This document shows, piece by piece, positions 1 to 13,370 of a DNA stretch of 64,000 bases. Location: contig NC_003071.7 in NCBI RefSeq assembly GCF_000001735.4, positions 13,323,151 through 13,387,150 of the forward strand, given 5' to 3'. The position numbers and the translations under genes were made by a program. Source of the stretch: Arabidopsis thaliana (taxonomy: Eukaryota; Streptophyta; Magnoliopsida; Brassicales; Brassicaceae). Within the stretch, counting starts at the first letter, position 1, and each line of letters starts with the position of its first letter. The notes beneath the pieces are model-generated. The model was not told the origin of the DNA. It saw only the letters and a program-made list of their open reading frames with translations, and made no database searches.

Positions 1-3000
1 CATATATTCCAAGAGAATTCATATGTTGCAGAGAAAAAAACAGACAATGAAATGCCTCAAACCTCAAGAATGATTTCTCCATTTTCCCTTGTGAGCTTCT
101 CTGCTCACGACGAGTTGCATTATGTGGTGAACCATATTTGATATTTCCATGGTTCTCAAAGTAGAAAGCACTAAAGCTGCAAGCGAAACGGCCAATGATC
201 ATAATGTAATCCTTATTGTAAATTTCTTTAAAACAATTTCTGGACAGGATATGACTAGAAGAGTTGTTTACCTGCAAACATGGCCTACACCTTCAATATC
301 AACTGTGAAATCCTTAATGAATTGCAAGATGTCATCCACCCGCTGGAAAGTGAACTCAAAATGTGTGAGACCACAATCATTGTATATTCTCAATTTTGAC
401 GTGGGGTACACTAACGCGAATGTGAGAGAAATATACCTTTGGCACGACAAACATCAGCAAAAATGGTGTGATGAAGATTGAAGCTATCTCCTCCAATAGC
501 ATCATTCCAGTATACTGAGGTGCAGAAATTTTCATTAGCATCATTTATATAAATTCATTCAGAAAGTAGTAGAGACCAAGAAGGAATATCATAAAAAGAA
601 CCCAAAAAGTTAGCAGAACATCCTATTGTACCCTGTAAGTAGCTCATCTTGCTGCTTAAATTCATTACATTATGAAGCTAATTAAGTAAAAATAGGTGTA
701 AGCATAAATTTGGCATTCACTATTCAGCGTATTATGGAAAATAAGACTGTATGCAGTTATCTTGACAGTGTCAAATAGAAAACATTCAGAAAATTTACAT
801 GAAAGATGGCAGTGACTAAATATTGATCTTTAGCTTAAACAAACTGTTTGTAAAAAAAGAAGTTAATAAGTTAACATGGTACCTGAAACAGAGTCTCTAA
901 CTCCAAGCGGACATCATCCTTGTTCTCCTTTCCACGCCATCTCTTAGGCATATAATGAGTGTTTTGGACCACCAAAGACATAGTTCCTACTGGGTCGAGG
1001 ACCAAAAGTTCATCCGATATGGCAGCTCTACTAATAGCTGTAATTGTTCCAAAAACAGCGGCATACCAGAACAGATTGCGGCCGAATATCTACACAGGTG
1101 GTAAAAGAAACTTCAATACCCAAATAATTTATCTATCAAATGCTTTTTGCGTTGTTAGTATTTCTTACATGTCCCTCAAGTAGAGATTCTTCAAGAAACG
1201 CAATGATGATTAAGACAGCAGCAAAGCCGCCAGAAACAAACGAGACAAACTTTGCAATAATGGAGATGATAGGCGAGGGAAATTGCTTTAGATATTCGGA
1301 TGCATGTACTACACTGCTATTAATCCGATGCTTGAATAAATGGTCAACCTGTTGTAGAAACAAGAAGTTTAGAAAAGGCATCACATTTATTTTGAATGGA
1401 GAGAGTCGGAAAATTTCAAAGGTTTACTAAGAAATCAGAATTAAACTCCGTTCACACGACTTTTGTGGGCATGGACGCCAGATGAAGGCAACTACCTCAT
1501 TGAATTCCCTGAAGAGCCACTTTGACAAATTGGACCATCTTCGAGAAGATGCAGTACTTGGATGATTGTAGAACTGTTCAGCATGCCTTAGGAATAAATA
1601 CACCAACATAAAGATGACAAGAAACGGTGACAGCAGAAGCATAGCAAGCCCAACCACAAATAGTCGTTTCTTCAGTGTTGTAGGATTTGAAACAAAGTCC
1701 CTTCTAACACGAAAATTGCTGCAGAATGAAAACGCCTGAATTAGACAAAACGGACAATTCTTAGCATGTGCAAGGAATTTTTCATTCTATGGCCTTACTC
1801 TTCACCGTAGTACTAGTAGTTAACTACGAATATGAAATATAACATACACGCACTTCGGCCACTCCCATGTAGGTTCTAACAGGACAATCTTATTAACTTA
1901 CGCAATTTTTCACTGACGTAATATATATACAGGGAGAAAACCTCTAACAGGACAATCTTATTAACTTGAAAAGATCACTACAATCTGACCAAGAAAAAGC
2001 AAATCATCAAAACTGAAACTTCCATATGCATCACAAACTCTCCATTTATCACTATAGCAGTTCATAAAATCCTATATCTACAATGTTATTAGAAAGCAGT
2101 TTTCAGATTAGATCAAAGATTAGCGTGGAGAATAGCATACCAGTCAAACATGCTCTGCAATATGCACCAGTTAAGGGTCCACTCAAGGGTCTTTGTCAAT
2201 ACAAGGTGATACTGTGTCCCATCTGGTGCGGATTTGACTGCTGGACCAGCACCAGGGATCCAATGGGAAATTGGGAAAGAAAGCAAACCTTTGTTGAGCA
2301 TTCCAATCAAGTAGTTTTCTTTCCGCATAAGGCGCATAACCATATCATGAGCAGAAAGATCCTTAACCACACAAAGGCATTGTGAGCTTTGTAACTGAAC
2401 AACCTTCTCAAGGACTGTTGCCCATGGCATAGTAAGGATTTCATTGTCTGTGACATGGAGACTGCAAATTTACAACAAAAAGAAAGAAAATCAATTATGA
2501 CCTAAAATGCATGTTTTGCTCTAGCAATAACTATTCATAGCATGTTGCAACTTCCAACTTACTTGTTGTAATAAAAGTGCCGAAAGTCCAAAGTATCTTT
2601 CAACTGGGCAAAAAACCTTAAGAAGCAGAAGAGCCAGTACACAGAGAAGAGGGCCAAATATCCAACAATTATAGCAGTTGTGAGCGTGAAAGGGGATAAA
2701 GGATGCGGATGGATAGCTTCTTTGACAAGATCACATGGTTTAGTTCCTGATTCAACTGCATCCATTCCACATTTTGCATTCTGAAGACCATTCCAATCAA
2801 CATACAGCAAGAAAAACCCAGAGAAGCATATGATGAAGCCCAGACTTAGAAGCTCAACAGCCCACTTTACTATAATACACCAAAGTCCTTTGTCTCTGTA
2901 GTAGCTGTAGAGCCTTTCGACAAAAAGATCCAAATCAGCAATTGGTTGAACATTTAAACTCTCTCCATTAAGAAGTCCCGATGGGCTCTCACTACCAGGA

Positions 3001-3143
3001 CTTGGTATTCCTCCGTAGTTAGATAGCTCAATCTCGTGTGACTCATTATGAAGCAATCCAGTAGTCAAAGACGATGATGATTCACCACGTTGCCATTTAA
3101 AAAAGTTACGTACATTTGGACCCTTATGCCCACTGCTCATCAT
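1..3143 (-). CDS. ATG9: ATG9 autophagy lipid scramblase, 3' part beyond the window
   Basis: ATG9 is the multispanning membrane protein of autophagy that supplies lipid to the growing phagophore; the family acts as a trimeric scramblase on Golgi-derived vesicles. The coding exons I can join are 3143-2563, 2461-2141, 1718-1496, 1348-1169, 1089-883, 514-437, 342-272 and 176 to about 63. Together they give about 590 residues of a family that usually has about 870 in plants. Hydrophobic segments lie near residues 96-115, 152-175, 318-343, 402-427, 440-460 and 510-530, the ATG9 core pattern. The start is the first of two adjacent ATGs (residues MMSSGHKGPN). The last in-window donor (63/62, TTGAG then GTTTG) is less certain. 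The disordered C-terminal tail lies outside. Identification rests on recognition of the protein. Confidence 0.93.
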
Positions 3144-4300
3144 TTGTAAACACAGACGATTGGCCAAAACAGCCGGTCCATTCCCTGCTTACCACGCGGA
3201 AATTTGAAGAAAGTGTAGTGCGCAATGAGAATGCAACTACAAATCCTGCATCAAACATGAATAACATAAAGCATCCACAATGCAAATCACCTAATGACAG
3301 AGATAATTTATGTATGCAAACAAAAAAGTGCCACTAAAATGTTCAAGCTAGAAGCACATACAATGAATATACTAACCAATGAGACACTAAGGCAAATCAA
3401 ATCCTTAAACGCAGAAAGACAAACCAAGGATACGGAACTCGTGGCATAACCTGCTAAAGAAATGTTTCTATATCTGTTTTCCACCATGATGGATATAAAC
3501 CAGACCCACCTATCCTTTGCTTGACACTCAAAAGACTATTCGATTTCAAACACTTCCTTTCTTTTTCAACAATAGCATTCATGCACAAGCAGAATCTTTG
3601 GACAATGCACTAAATGCCTAGCACTCTGATGACAATTGATGGTGCAGAGAAAGCGAAGACGAAGTAATCTATACTCAATCAAGAGGCTGACACAAGATTC
3701 ACGCAACCTTTGCACAACCAATAGACCTTGATCAAAGTCAATTACCTAAAACCAACTCTATTTTTCACAAGAAGACGAAGCAAAAACGGCGAATTCCTTC
3801 CCAATAGAACAAGGGGTTTATCTACTTTTAACAGGGAAATGATCAGGAGCAATACGATTCTAAATTGAAACCTCAAAAACCCTTAAGCTAACACTATAAT
3901 CTCCTCCAACCTTAAATCACAGTGCGATTAATCAAAAAAAATCAACCTTTCTCGATAACAGCAGATGAGAAAATCAAAACTTACCAGAGACCCACGAAAG
4001 GAACAGCAATTAGAAAGCGAAGGTCTATAAGCAGCTAGGAAGATATAATTGTCTTAATATCCGAAGCTTTAGAGAAGGAGGAATCAAATACAGAGGCTAT
4101 GGGCAATGGAAAATTCGATGAAGAAGTTGAAAAGACAAGAATTTGATCGACGAATTTAGGGGAGAAAAGCAAAAGAAGAAGACGAAGAGAATTGGGTTTG
4201 CGTGGAAGAAAAGAGGAGTGATAAAATATTGATGCTTTGGAGTTTGGAGTACTAGTTTTCAATTTTCGATTTGGGCTTTTCTTCTTCCTCTTCTCTTCTC
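3144..4300 (-). other. ATG9: ATG9 5' leader with a leader intron
   Basis: Upstream of the ATG9 start there is a non-coding leader. A donor at 3985/3984 (TCTCTG then GTAAGT) and an acceptor at 3247/3246 (TGATGCAG then GATTTG) would remove a 739-nt intron. The outer exon would lie around 3985-4250, and a CT-rich stretch near 4280-4310 is typical of plant transcription start regions. The exact start of transcription cannot be read from the sequence. Confidence 0.55.
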
Positions 4301-4917
4301 TTCTCTTCTATACAACATTACTTAACCAAAGAAACGTGATCACGAGTTCTCTTCCTCTTCTATGATTTTGGTTTTACTTTGATCTTTGGTTAAAAAGGTA
4401 ATCTAACATTTATTAGCTTGAATCCAAAAAAGTCTTTGCACACACAAAAAAAAAAGTCTTGAAGCCAAAAAATTGTAATTTTTCTTTAATGTGATATATT
4501 GAATTTTATTTTAACAACTTGTATAATGGGCCGATTGTTTTGAGTGGGCACCGGCCCAGATTCTAAACAGACCCAAAAAAACAATAGTTAAGATGTACAT
4601 TATATTACTAACTTTAAAATTGAGTTTTGAAAATATGATAGTGAGTCAGTTGACATAAATTTTGGATCTAGATCAGATTCTTGGTATCAAGATCAATATT
4701 TAGTCTCAGAGCATAATATAATACAAATTGATACATCTAGCTCCTTTAATTTTTTAAATGTTAATCAAAAATAAAAACTCATGAAAGTTATAATTATTTT
4801 ATAACGGCATTATATTTTTTTTTGTCAACTAGACGATAAACCGATAAAAGAAATAAAAATTGGTATTTATTATTATAATCATCAAAACTTCATATATTGA
4901 CATAAAACAACAAATTT

Positions 4918-5385
4918 AAATAAGAGTATATAGAGAAATAATAATATCGGAAAGTATAACATTTAATAAAAAGAAAAGTTGAAGTTTTGTTAGTAAGAAA
5001 ATAGTAGTAATGACAATTGAAAAGAATCTCATAATCATTGAAAATTTATTGAATTCTTTGATTTAGAATAGGGATGTGGTAATATTCAATGTTTAATATT
5101 TATGTGTTTTCTTTTAATAATCAATATTTATTTCATGATTTTATATAGATTTCCTCATTAGCAAATATAATATAAAATAAAATGGAAACGACGAACCTTA
5201 ATAAGAAAAAGTTCAAGTATATACAGAAATAACAATACCGGAAAAATATAACATTTAATAGACAAATAAAATTAAAGTTTTGTTAGTAAAATATTAGAAA
5301 TGACAATAGAAAAAATATCATAATCATTTAAAAACTGTTTAATTCTATGATTTAAAATAAGGATGTGGTAAATATATTCAAAGTT
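4918..5385. repeat. Imperfect direct duplication, period about 289 bp
   Basis: Two copies of an AT-rich block of about 180 bp start near 4918 and 5207. Both share the order TATA-rich start, ATAACATTTAATA, GTTTTGTTAGTAA, AATGACAAT, CATAATCATT and GGATGTGGTAA (5072 and 5361). Divergence is substantial, so the duplication is old. The rest of 4330-5660, between ATG9 and CDT1a, is low-complexity AT-rich spacer in which I see no gene. Confidence 0.7.
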
Positions 5386-5663
5386 TAGAAAGAGAAACAT
5401 AGAAAACATAAACTAAACCATTGATTATATTTGATTTGCTGGGCTAACTGTTTTATCTTAATATTTTACTGTTGATAAGATTCCTTATGATGAGATTATC
5501 TTTGATTTTTCAAAAAAACTATAAATACTGAACAAGCAGCATAAACATTGCACGACGACCTTATATAAATCATGTTCATATAAAAAAAATCACAAGTTGA
5601 AAAAAAGAAATCTGGTCTCTTTGGTTTGCATCTATTAGATTCGTTCAGAGACAGCAATTCATA

Positions 5664-5850
5664 ATGGGCCTAATTAATGGGCTTCTTCGTAGATAAGTGT
5701 TTTCGCGGGAAGCAACGGGTTAATAGGCGCGGGAGGTATACGTGGCTTTGGTACACGTAGGATTGCGCGCCAAAGACCTAAATAAATCTAAACCCTTCTT
5801 CTTCTTCCGTCGTCTTCATCGTCTTCATCTATCTCCTCCACTATCTCCTC
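5664..5850 (+). promoter_or_regulatory. CDT1A: CDT1a promoter with E2F-type sites
   Basis: Two matches to the plant E2F consensus TTTSSCGS occur within 200 bp of the CDT1a start: TTTCGCGG at 5701-5708 on the plus strand and TTTGGCGC read on the minus strand at 5767-5774. A GGGCCTA/TGGGCTT pair (site II-like) lies at 5664-5683, and an AAACCCTTC telobox-like motif lies near 5793. E2F control of licensing genes at G1/S is well established, so these sites fit the gene downstream. Their binding is inferred. Confidence 0.75.
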
Positions 5851-5886
5851 TCTGCATCTGACACTCTATAGACATTGTTGATAAAA

Positions 5887-8394
5887 ATGAGTACACCAGG
5901 CTCTTCTAGATCCATTCCATTCAAATCGAAGAAACGATTGGTGATGGATTCGCCGTCTTCGAAATCTCAAACCGGGAATCCAAATCCGTCTTCTGTAGCA
6001 TTGCCTACGCCGGAAAAACCACTTGAGAACATGCTTAGTAGATCGAGAAACCGATCTGTGGCTTTATCAGTGAAAGAAATTCGTCAAGCCGCTGGATCTC
6101 GTCGCAGATCTGAAGATCCGGTTGCTTCATCTGCCAAAAGCAGGCTCTTTTTCGATTCATCATCATCTTCTCCTTCAAAACGTAAAAGCTCTAACAAAAA
6201 TGCAGAGAAAGAGAAACTTCCGGAGAAGTAAGTTTTAATCTCTAGGGTTTATAAAAAGTTTCAATTTTTTCCCCTTTTTAACTGATTAGGATTTGGATTT
6301 GTGCAGGTACGAGAATCTGGGAAAGTTCTTTGAAGCATTGGATAATTCGATGTTGTTATCGAAATTAAGAGGTTCTAAGCCAACATTCTCCAACATTTCT
6401 AAACAAATCGAGCATTTAACCGAGAGGTAGTCTTCCTGACATTTCAATTTGAATCGTGTTTGTGATTGTCACTGATTGGATCTGATCTGAATAAATAAGC
6501 CAAATTTGGTTATTGCCTTTAAACTTTATAGAGTCGATAAGACAAATTAATAATCTAGATCGTGTTTATGGGATCTGATCTGAATAAATAAACCATTTTG
6601 ATCTTTGCTTTTTATACTTTATAGGTTCGATGAGACAAAAGAATACTTTAGATCTGGGTTTTATAGATTTCTCCGATAACTTTTCTAGATTTTAGATATT
6701 CACGAGTCTGTTTCTGGTGTGTTTATATAATTCTTGTGTGGATGTATATTTCAGGAGGTTTTGTTATAGTCACTTGGCTCAAATAAAGCATATATTGCCT
6801 GAAGCGATTGAGATTAAGAGAGTATTGATACATGATGAAACTACTTGCTGTATGAAACCGGACCTTCATGTTACGCTCAATGCCGATGCTGTTGAATACA
6901 ACGACAAGTCGAAATCGGAAAGTAAGAAAATCGCTCTTCGGAAAGTGTTTCGGGCTAGACTTGCGGATTTTGTTAAAGCTCACCCTCAGGTATAATGCCC
7001 TATCTATTTTAGTGATTTTGGAAGTTGCATTGTGATTTTATTCAAGTACTAATGGTGTTATTCTCTGTTTTAGGGTGATGAAGTTCCAGAGGAACCGCTT
7101 CCTGAGCCCTTCAATAGAAGGAAACCAGTTGAAAACTCAAATGTTGAAGTCAAGCGTGTTAGTTCTCTCATGGAAGAGATGGCTTCTATTCCAGCATCTA
7201 AATTGTTTTCATCTCCCATCACATCAACGCCAGTCAAAACAACTTCAAGTCTGGCTAAACCAACTTCGTCTCAGATTAACATTGCTCCAACTCCAACCAA
7301 ACCAACTTCAACTCCTGCTAAACAGACTTTGTCTGAGATTAATATATTGCCAACTCCAGTCAAACCAGTGTCAACTCTGGCTAAGTTTCCTTCAACACCG
7401 GCGATTATTGACTCAACACCAGTCATTACTGCAACTCCACCTGAATTTGCTTCAACTCCTGCCCGGCTGATGAGTACTTCTCTGGCAGCTCGTCCGCTGA
7501 AAAGAAGCAACGGTCATACAAATCCAGATGATATTTCTGCTGACCCACCGACTAAGCTCGTGAGGCGTTCCTTGTCTCTGAACTTTGATTCTTATCCTGA
7601 GGATGAGAGAACTATGGATTTCACAGATGATATACCCATTGATCAAGTACCAGAAGAAGATGTATCCAGCGATGATGAAATACTCAGCATACTTCCTGAT
7701 AAACTTCGACATGCGGTAATACATCTCTATTAGTGATTCCTTTTCTTCTCGTAATTTTGCTTTATACTTTTCAGTTTGAGATTAAGAAGTACAAACTGAG
7801 ATTGGCTTTACTTACTGAGATTGTTTTTTTGCTCATTTCAGATAAAAGAACAAGAGAGGAAAGCGATTGAGGATCAAAATCCAGCAATCTCTCTGGCAAA
7901 AAGAAGGCGAAAGATGATCGCTTGTCTACCTAAACTTTTCAATGTCATCCATTACTTAATTCAATCGATAAGGCGTTGGGTTATCACAAAAGAAGAGCTT
8001 GTGCACAAGATCATTGCCGGTCACTCTGATATTACTGACAGAAGTAAGCCCTCTAACCACTAAGTATCTCATTATTACTTTTCTTTACATTGTTTGAAAA
8101 CCATCCTAACTGTTCTTGCCTCACTTACATTTTTCAGAGGAAGTTGAAGAACAACTAATCTTACTGCAAGAAATTGTCCCTGAATGGATGTCTGAGAAAA
8201 AATCATCAAGTGGAGATGTTCTAGTATGGTGAGTCTAATATCTCACATATACTCAACTCACTTTTTCTTGGTTTTATGGATCGCTCATGTAAGCAACTTT
8301 AATATGCAGCATAAACAAGTTGGCATCTCCTCTAACAATCCGATCACGTCTTGAAGAAGAAAACAAGCAAGAGATGGCTCCACTGCTTTCTTGA
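5887..8394 (+). CDS. CDT1A: CDT1a DNA replication licensing factor
   Basis: CDT1 loads the MCM2-7 helicase onto replication origins with ORC and CDC6 in G1; the Arabidopsis protein is also linked to plastid division. Exons are 5887-6227, 6307-6426, 6755-6989, 7074-7715, 7842-8043, 8138-8228 and 8310-8394. All junctions are GT-AG and in frame, giving 571 codons and a stop at 8392-8394. The N-terminus is basic and Ser-rich with an LPTPEKP motif. The central winged-helix CDT1 core begins at KYENLGKFFEALD near residue 114. A long linker in exon 4 carries many TP/STP sites, likely CDK targets. A second winged-helix domain near the C-terminus contains KMIACLPKLFNVIHYL. An in-frame TTG at 5875 is ignored in favour of the ATG at 5887. 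Confidence 0.95.
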
Positions 8395-9068
8395 GATCGT
8401 GGTTCCATCGGCTGCGGTTACTTTGGGTTCTAACTTATTTTTGGACTGCCAAATATGTTATAGTCTATTCATGAGACAGATGTGTAGAGACTACTAAGTT
8501 ATAAAGTTCCTAAGTAAAGTAAAAGGGTGAAAACAAGTAGATGACAAACTATTTAGGAAGGTGTTTTCATCTTTTTCTGAATTATGACAATGAGGTTATT
8601 TCTCTATCAATAAAGAGTAATTTTATGCATTTTGTAACAGAATTCTTTATAGAACAAGACTATAAGGACCGTTGTTGTGTGAAGTATGGAAAGAGATCAG
8701 ATTTAATCTCCCAACCATGACATATCTAAATCCTTGATGACAATTCTCTTTCTGATTATGTCCCTTTATATTTGATTAAATCCGTTAGACATTTTCATAT
8801 ATGTTAGGCAAATAACCAGTTCCTTTGGATCTAAGTTTAATTTCTCAAGCCACTTTAATACTCCTCTTAGTTCCTCTACCGAAGTTCCAAAGGGTCATTG
8901 GCCATTTGGGACTTCGGTTCCGTGAATTAGAAGAAAATTTCTGGTATATTGTGAACCCAATGTTCAATAATATTCAATTTCACAGCTTAAAAATATATTG
9001 GTTTATTTGCACAAGAGAAAAAGACAGAATGAAAAAAGAGAGAGAGGTGTGTTTCTGAGAGCATCATT
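8395..9068 (+). other. CDT1a 3' flank and spacer
   Basis: The first part, to about 8640, is probably the CDT1a 3' untranslated region, with an AATAAA-like signal (CAATAAAGAG) near 8610. From about 8640 to 9068 I see no gene or recognisable element. Confidence 0.4.
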
Positions 9069-9255
9069 TGGGCCTACTGGGCTTTCACAAAGAAAATCGC
9101 GCGAAGTATTAACGGACGGAATTCGGCGGGAGTCCACGTGGCACCATCACAAGTCGGATTCGCGCCAAATAACCTAAAATAAATACTAAACCCTTCATCA
9201 TCATCATCGTCGTGTCCGATCTCGCTCCTCCACTCTCTCATAAATACTGAGTCTT
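9069..9255 (+). promoter_or_regulatory. Degenerate second copy of the CDT1a promoter, no gene attached
   Basis: This block repeats the CDT1a upstream region (5664-5850) in the same order and orientation. Shared steps are GGGCCTA followed by TGGGCTT, a CGCG element, a GGCGGGAG/GCGCGGGAG box, ACGTGGC, GGATT followed by CGCGCCAAA, ACCTAAA-ATAAAT-CTAAACCCTTC, a TC-rich run, CGTCGT, and CTCCTCCACT. The minus-strand E2F match TTTGGCGC is kept at 9162-9169, and the copy carries a perfect CACGTG G-box at 9135-9140. No CDT1-like coding sequence follows. It looks like the remnant of a tandem duplication about 3.4 kb downstream of the original. Confidence 0.75.
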
Positions 9256-12200
9256 TTTATCATTAATAGATACATTTTTGTATCAGAAAAGCTTAATAGA
9301 ACATTGCTAACATATTTCAATCCTAGAAATGATACTTCTCTTTCTAATTATGTTATGTAATTGAAGGAACCTTTGCTGCATTCTCCTTAATCCGTTGAGA
9401 CTATTTCCTAAATTCCTAAGTGATAATATTAGGACTGTCAATAATTTTTGTTTCAATAGATTTGTATATTGACGACTAATGATTATTGAGTTTCTAGATT
9501 AGCAATTAATTCAAGCTATATTGTCACTATTAACAACTATAGGCCGGTCATCTTTATTGACTCTCTAGTCATCTTGTCACAACTTACAAAGCTTCTTCAT
9601 TTTACTTTATCCATATGCCATCAATACACACGATTTACATCTCTACTATATAATAACCTATGGTAAATGAAATAAGTGAAACTAAAAACAAAAACAACAG
9701 ATTAAAAAGAGAGCCATCTAAATAATGCATCAAGAAATAAAACTGGAGGATATCACTTTGGTAGTGAGGTAGGTTATGATTTTTCATGGCCATTCCAATG
9801 AGCCAAAAAGAATACATCAGAAGAAGAAGAAAAAATGGAATTTTGTATTGAGTGAGATTTCTCTTTTTTTTTTGTTTTCTTTATAAGGACAATAATTATT
9901 AGATTCCTTAGATCTTGTATGGACCACAAGTAGTCCCATCATACATTCCTAAGTCTCATTGTTTTCCTTTGAAAAAGCCTTTCCCAAACAGTAATATACT
10001 GTACTATATAACAAAAGTATTTTATTAAAGAAGAAAAAATAGAGAGATAAGTTATAAATTAAAATCTCCAAAAAAGAAAAATAAAAAAAAGAGAGACCTT
10101 TGCCACTCTTTTAAGCAATTTCTGACCCAATTCCCTTTTTGGAGAAACCTTCAAAACCCTACCTTTGGAATCTATTTTTTAAGATTCGTTTATTTTCTTT
10201 CTGGTAAAAAGAATATGGATATCTCACCTTCATTTTATTTCTCTTTGCTATTTTAGAAAAATTAAATTATATTATCTTTGCAGAAATTTAAGTTTTTCTT
10301 CTTCTTCTGTAAACTATGTGATATACATATAATTCTTAAACATATGCTTTGGTATTCAGTATTTTACAAAACCAATAGTTAATTTACTATAAAAAAAATT
10401 TGAGAGTTTAGTAGAAAAAAATTCGTTTAACTTTACTTTTTTATGAAAATCTAAAATAGATATTCTGTTATAATTGTAACTAATAATAATAAGTTCAAAA
10501 TGCTACAAAAATGTTTTTGAAAGGGTTCCAAAACCATGCATGTCCATATGGTAAAATATATGTCATACATAGCTAGTCATGTGAGTTCGAAATTACGAAA
10601 CATTTATTATTGTCAATAACTTTATTATATTGACTCAAATAAGCCAATGCAGAGGAAATTAAGAAGTCTTGTGAAGTATGTTTTTTTTTATAAATAGTAT
10701 ATTGAACATAATTGTTGGGGAAAAAAAAAACAGAATAACAAATCACTTCAAACCAAATGTATTTTTAATTCATAACTAAAAAATAATTAAAAGAATTATT
10801 TGCATGGCTTATCAGTTACGGACCAAGTCATTATAGTTCAAACGTTGTCCACTAAAACATATTATCAAAAGCTCTTTCATTTGAAAGACATTGAAACAAT
10901 TTGATACAGGCATGCTTTGTTCTAATTAATGCCAACTTTCGGAAACATATAGAAATCTATTAGTATAATTATCGGTGGAATAGAAATTTATGAATAATCG
11001 ACAAAAGTGCAACTGTCTCCCTTTTTTTAAATGTGACTTTTAAAGATAGCTCAGTAATTGTTAAATGTCAAAATATAAACATATTAAAAACAAAGAACTT
11101 GCAAAATTTAGGATGATATTGGCTTAAAGGAAATAATCATTAACAGAAGGTAACGACTTCATGAAAACATCTTTAGTTATCTCAAATCTCAATGACTTAC
11201 TTCAAAGGCGACGATGTCATGAATATTTATTTAACCAAAAATTCTCCATGTATATGTAAGCTAATGGTACAATTTATGTTCAGCTTTCTCTATTCGTGTG
11301 TAATCTTAAAACATTGTTTTGAATAATTTTATAATATTTAGAGTTTTAAATTGAAAATTTCTGAAATAAAGTAGGAAAAAAGAATGATTAAAAATGAAGG
11401 ATAATATATTTATATGGATTATTAATTGAATTACAGCTAAACAAGTTAACAGATAAAAATGATGAAAAGGGGAAAATAGATGTTGAGTTGGTGCGTTGCA
11501 TTAGAACACATTGATGGAAACAAGTCATGAGAGCATATAATAAGAGCCTCCAGATAGAATATTATGAGCTATCAATTGTAAAACATCATCATTTTTTAAT
11601 TTCTAAGTGGAACCCAAATCTGATATACATATTTCAAAATACTCTCAACCCTTGGGGTTTTGATGAACTTACCAAATGGTCGACAGAAAACACTTGTGAA
11701 TTGTTGAGATAAATGTATTTACAAAGATCATCTTTGTAAATGTCAACATCTTAAAAAAAAACTTGGACTAGGAATTGTTTTAGGCCGTCAATTCGAGCCT
11801 AACAATTGTTGTTTTTGTTCTTGTTTTTGCAAAGTAATTTTACACTTGAAAAATATCGTTACAAACTATTCACAAATAGTTTAAAATTAGAGATGTTACA
11901 ATCTAGATTTTAGTTAGTTTTAAAATTTAAAAAGTTACGATTTAAAATATTTTGTATCTATCTAAAACATGTTACCGAGTGGTATAATGTGGTTTGATGC
12001 GATTTCAATTTTGGTTATAATTTAACTACCTATCTTTATGTTTCTAAAAAAGTGTTGGTTTGGTATTTTACTTCTTTGGTTTGGATCAGATTCTGTCTCG
12101 GTTTATTAAATGACAAAAATAGAGAAAATAGTCAAATTAAGGTTTTGTTTGCTTGTAGAATCAGTTGTTTTCGGTTCAGAGATTGAGCCGGTTTGGTTTA

Positions 12201-12674
12201 TTTGGATTGAACATCCTACTCTAAGAATTGGATGTTTTTGCTGTTTAACTTGCGTCTAAATTTTACACACATGAGTTATCAATATTTCAATTTAAAGGTG
12301 ACTATAAGTTTTGACAAATATTAGTGATTATTAGCTTATGTGATTTTGGTTATATAACGGACCCGCAACCAAAAATAACATAGGCCAGCACATAAATTAT
12401 TCGAGGGTATTTGCTTTGTCCAAGGATGATTATGGTAAACAAGACAAAATGAGTGAGTATGAAAAAGACATTGGATTTTTGTTGACAATACAAAAAGGGA
12501 AATAAAAGAAGCGATGTAGTTAATCATTTTGTGAGAATATGTATGGACAAGTTATAAAGTTCCAATATGTTTCAACTTTATATTGGCAAATGAAATCATT
12601 TTTTTTTCTAAAGCTGAAAATCCTCAAATTCATTGCGAGAAAATAGAATAACAAATTGTAGTTATAAATAATTA
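9256..12674. other. Gene-poor AT-rich spacer
   Basis: This 3.4 kb has only short chance ORFs, homopolymer runs and no conserved protein fragment that I recognise. No tRNA-like or rRNA-like fold was seen. It is probably decayed intergenic or transposon-derived DNA. Confidence 0.6.
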
Positions 12675-13370
12675 CTAGATTTTAATCCGCGGTATACCGC
12701 GGGACGATTTATTTTTAAAAGTAATATATATTAAAACTTGCAAATTTTATTTTTACAAAATATTTATATTTTACAGTTTATAATTGTTATTAAGTAACGG
12801 TATACCACGAATTCATGAGACAATTGTTAAAAAAACTGAAGTTTTGACCCCTATTAAAACAACATATTAATAATATTTTAAAATTTTATAAATATTGATT
12901 CAAATACATCCACCATATAACCCAATTCCAAAATAAAACACGTTCTGTAATTTTTTTATCCGTCCCATGATTTTTTTCAAAGTAGTAATTTTTAAAATTT
13001 TAGAATTATTTTTTATATATAAAAGTTTTGCAAATTGTATCATTCTCTAATACATTTATATTTTATAGTTTAATTTTATATATAGTAACATTATACATAC
13101 CATATAACATTTTTGGTTTTATATAATTTTTTCTAAATTAGGATGATTTGATATGTTTAATATTAGTGGTCTTAAAAAATAATAAATTAAAGATTTAACC
13201 CATATTGAAACAGTGGATTAATTATATTTTACTTTTTTATTAATGTTGATTCAAAAACCCGTCCCTCCAAATCCGTCTTGCCAAAAAGTCATTTATTTTA
13301 TTAATATTAATTTTATTAATGATATGACTCTGAATTATAATCTAAATATTTTAGCTAATAACATAGGAGT

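Noticed and set aside
3144..3167. Eight-codon extension of ATG9 from a TTG
   Set aside because: Initiation at TTG is not expected here. Two adjacent ATGs follow at 3143 and 3140, and the extension lies in the leader exon.
4413..4475. Possible fourth poly(A) insertion with flanking CTTGAAKCCAAAAAA
   Set aside because: The flanking copies and the A run overlap in low-complexity sequence, so slippage explains it as well as retroposition.
9635..12527. Several short ORFs in the long CDT1a-bHLH spacer
   Set aside because: They are AT-rich and have no domain, codon bias or homologous neighbour. They are chance ORFs.
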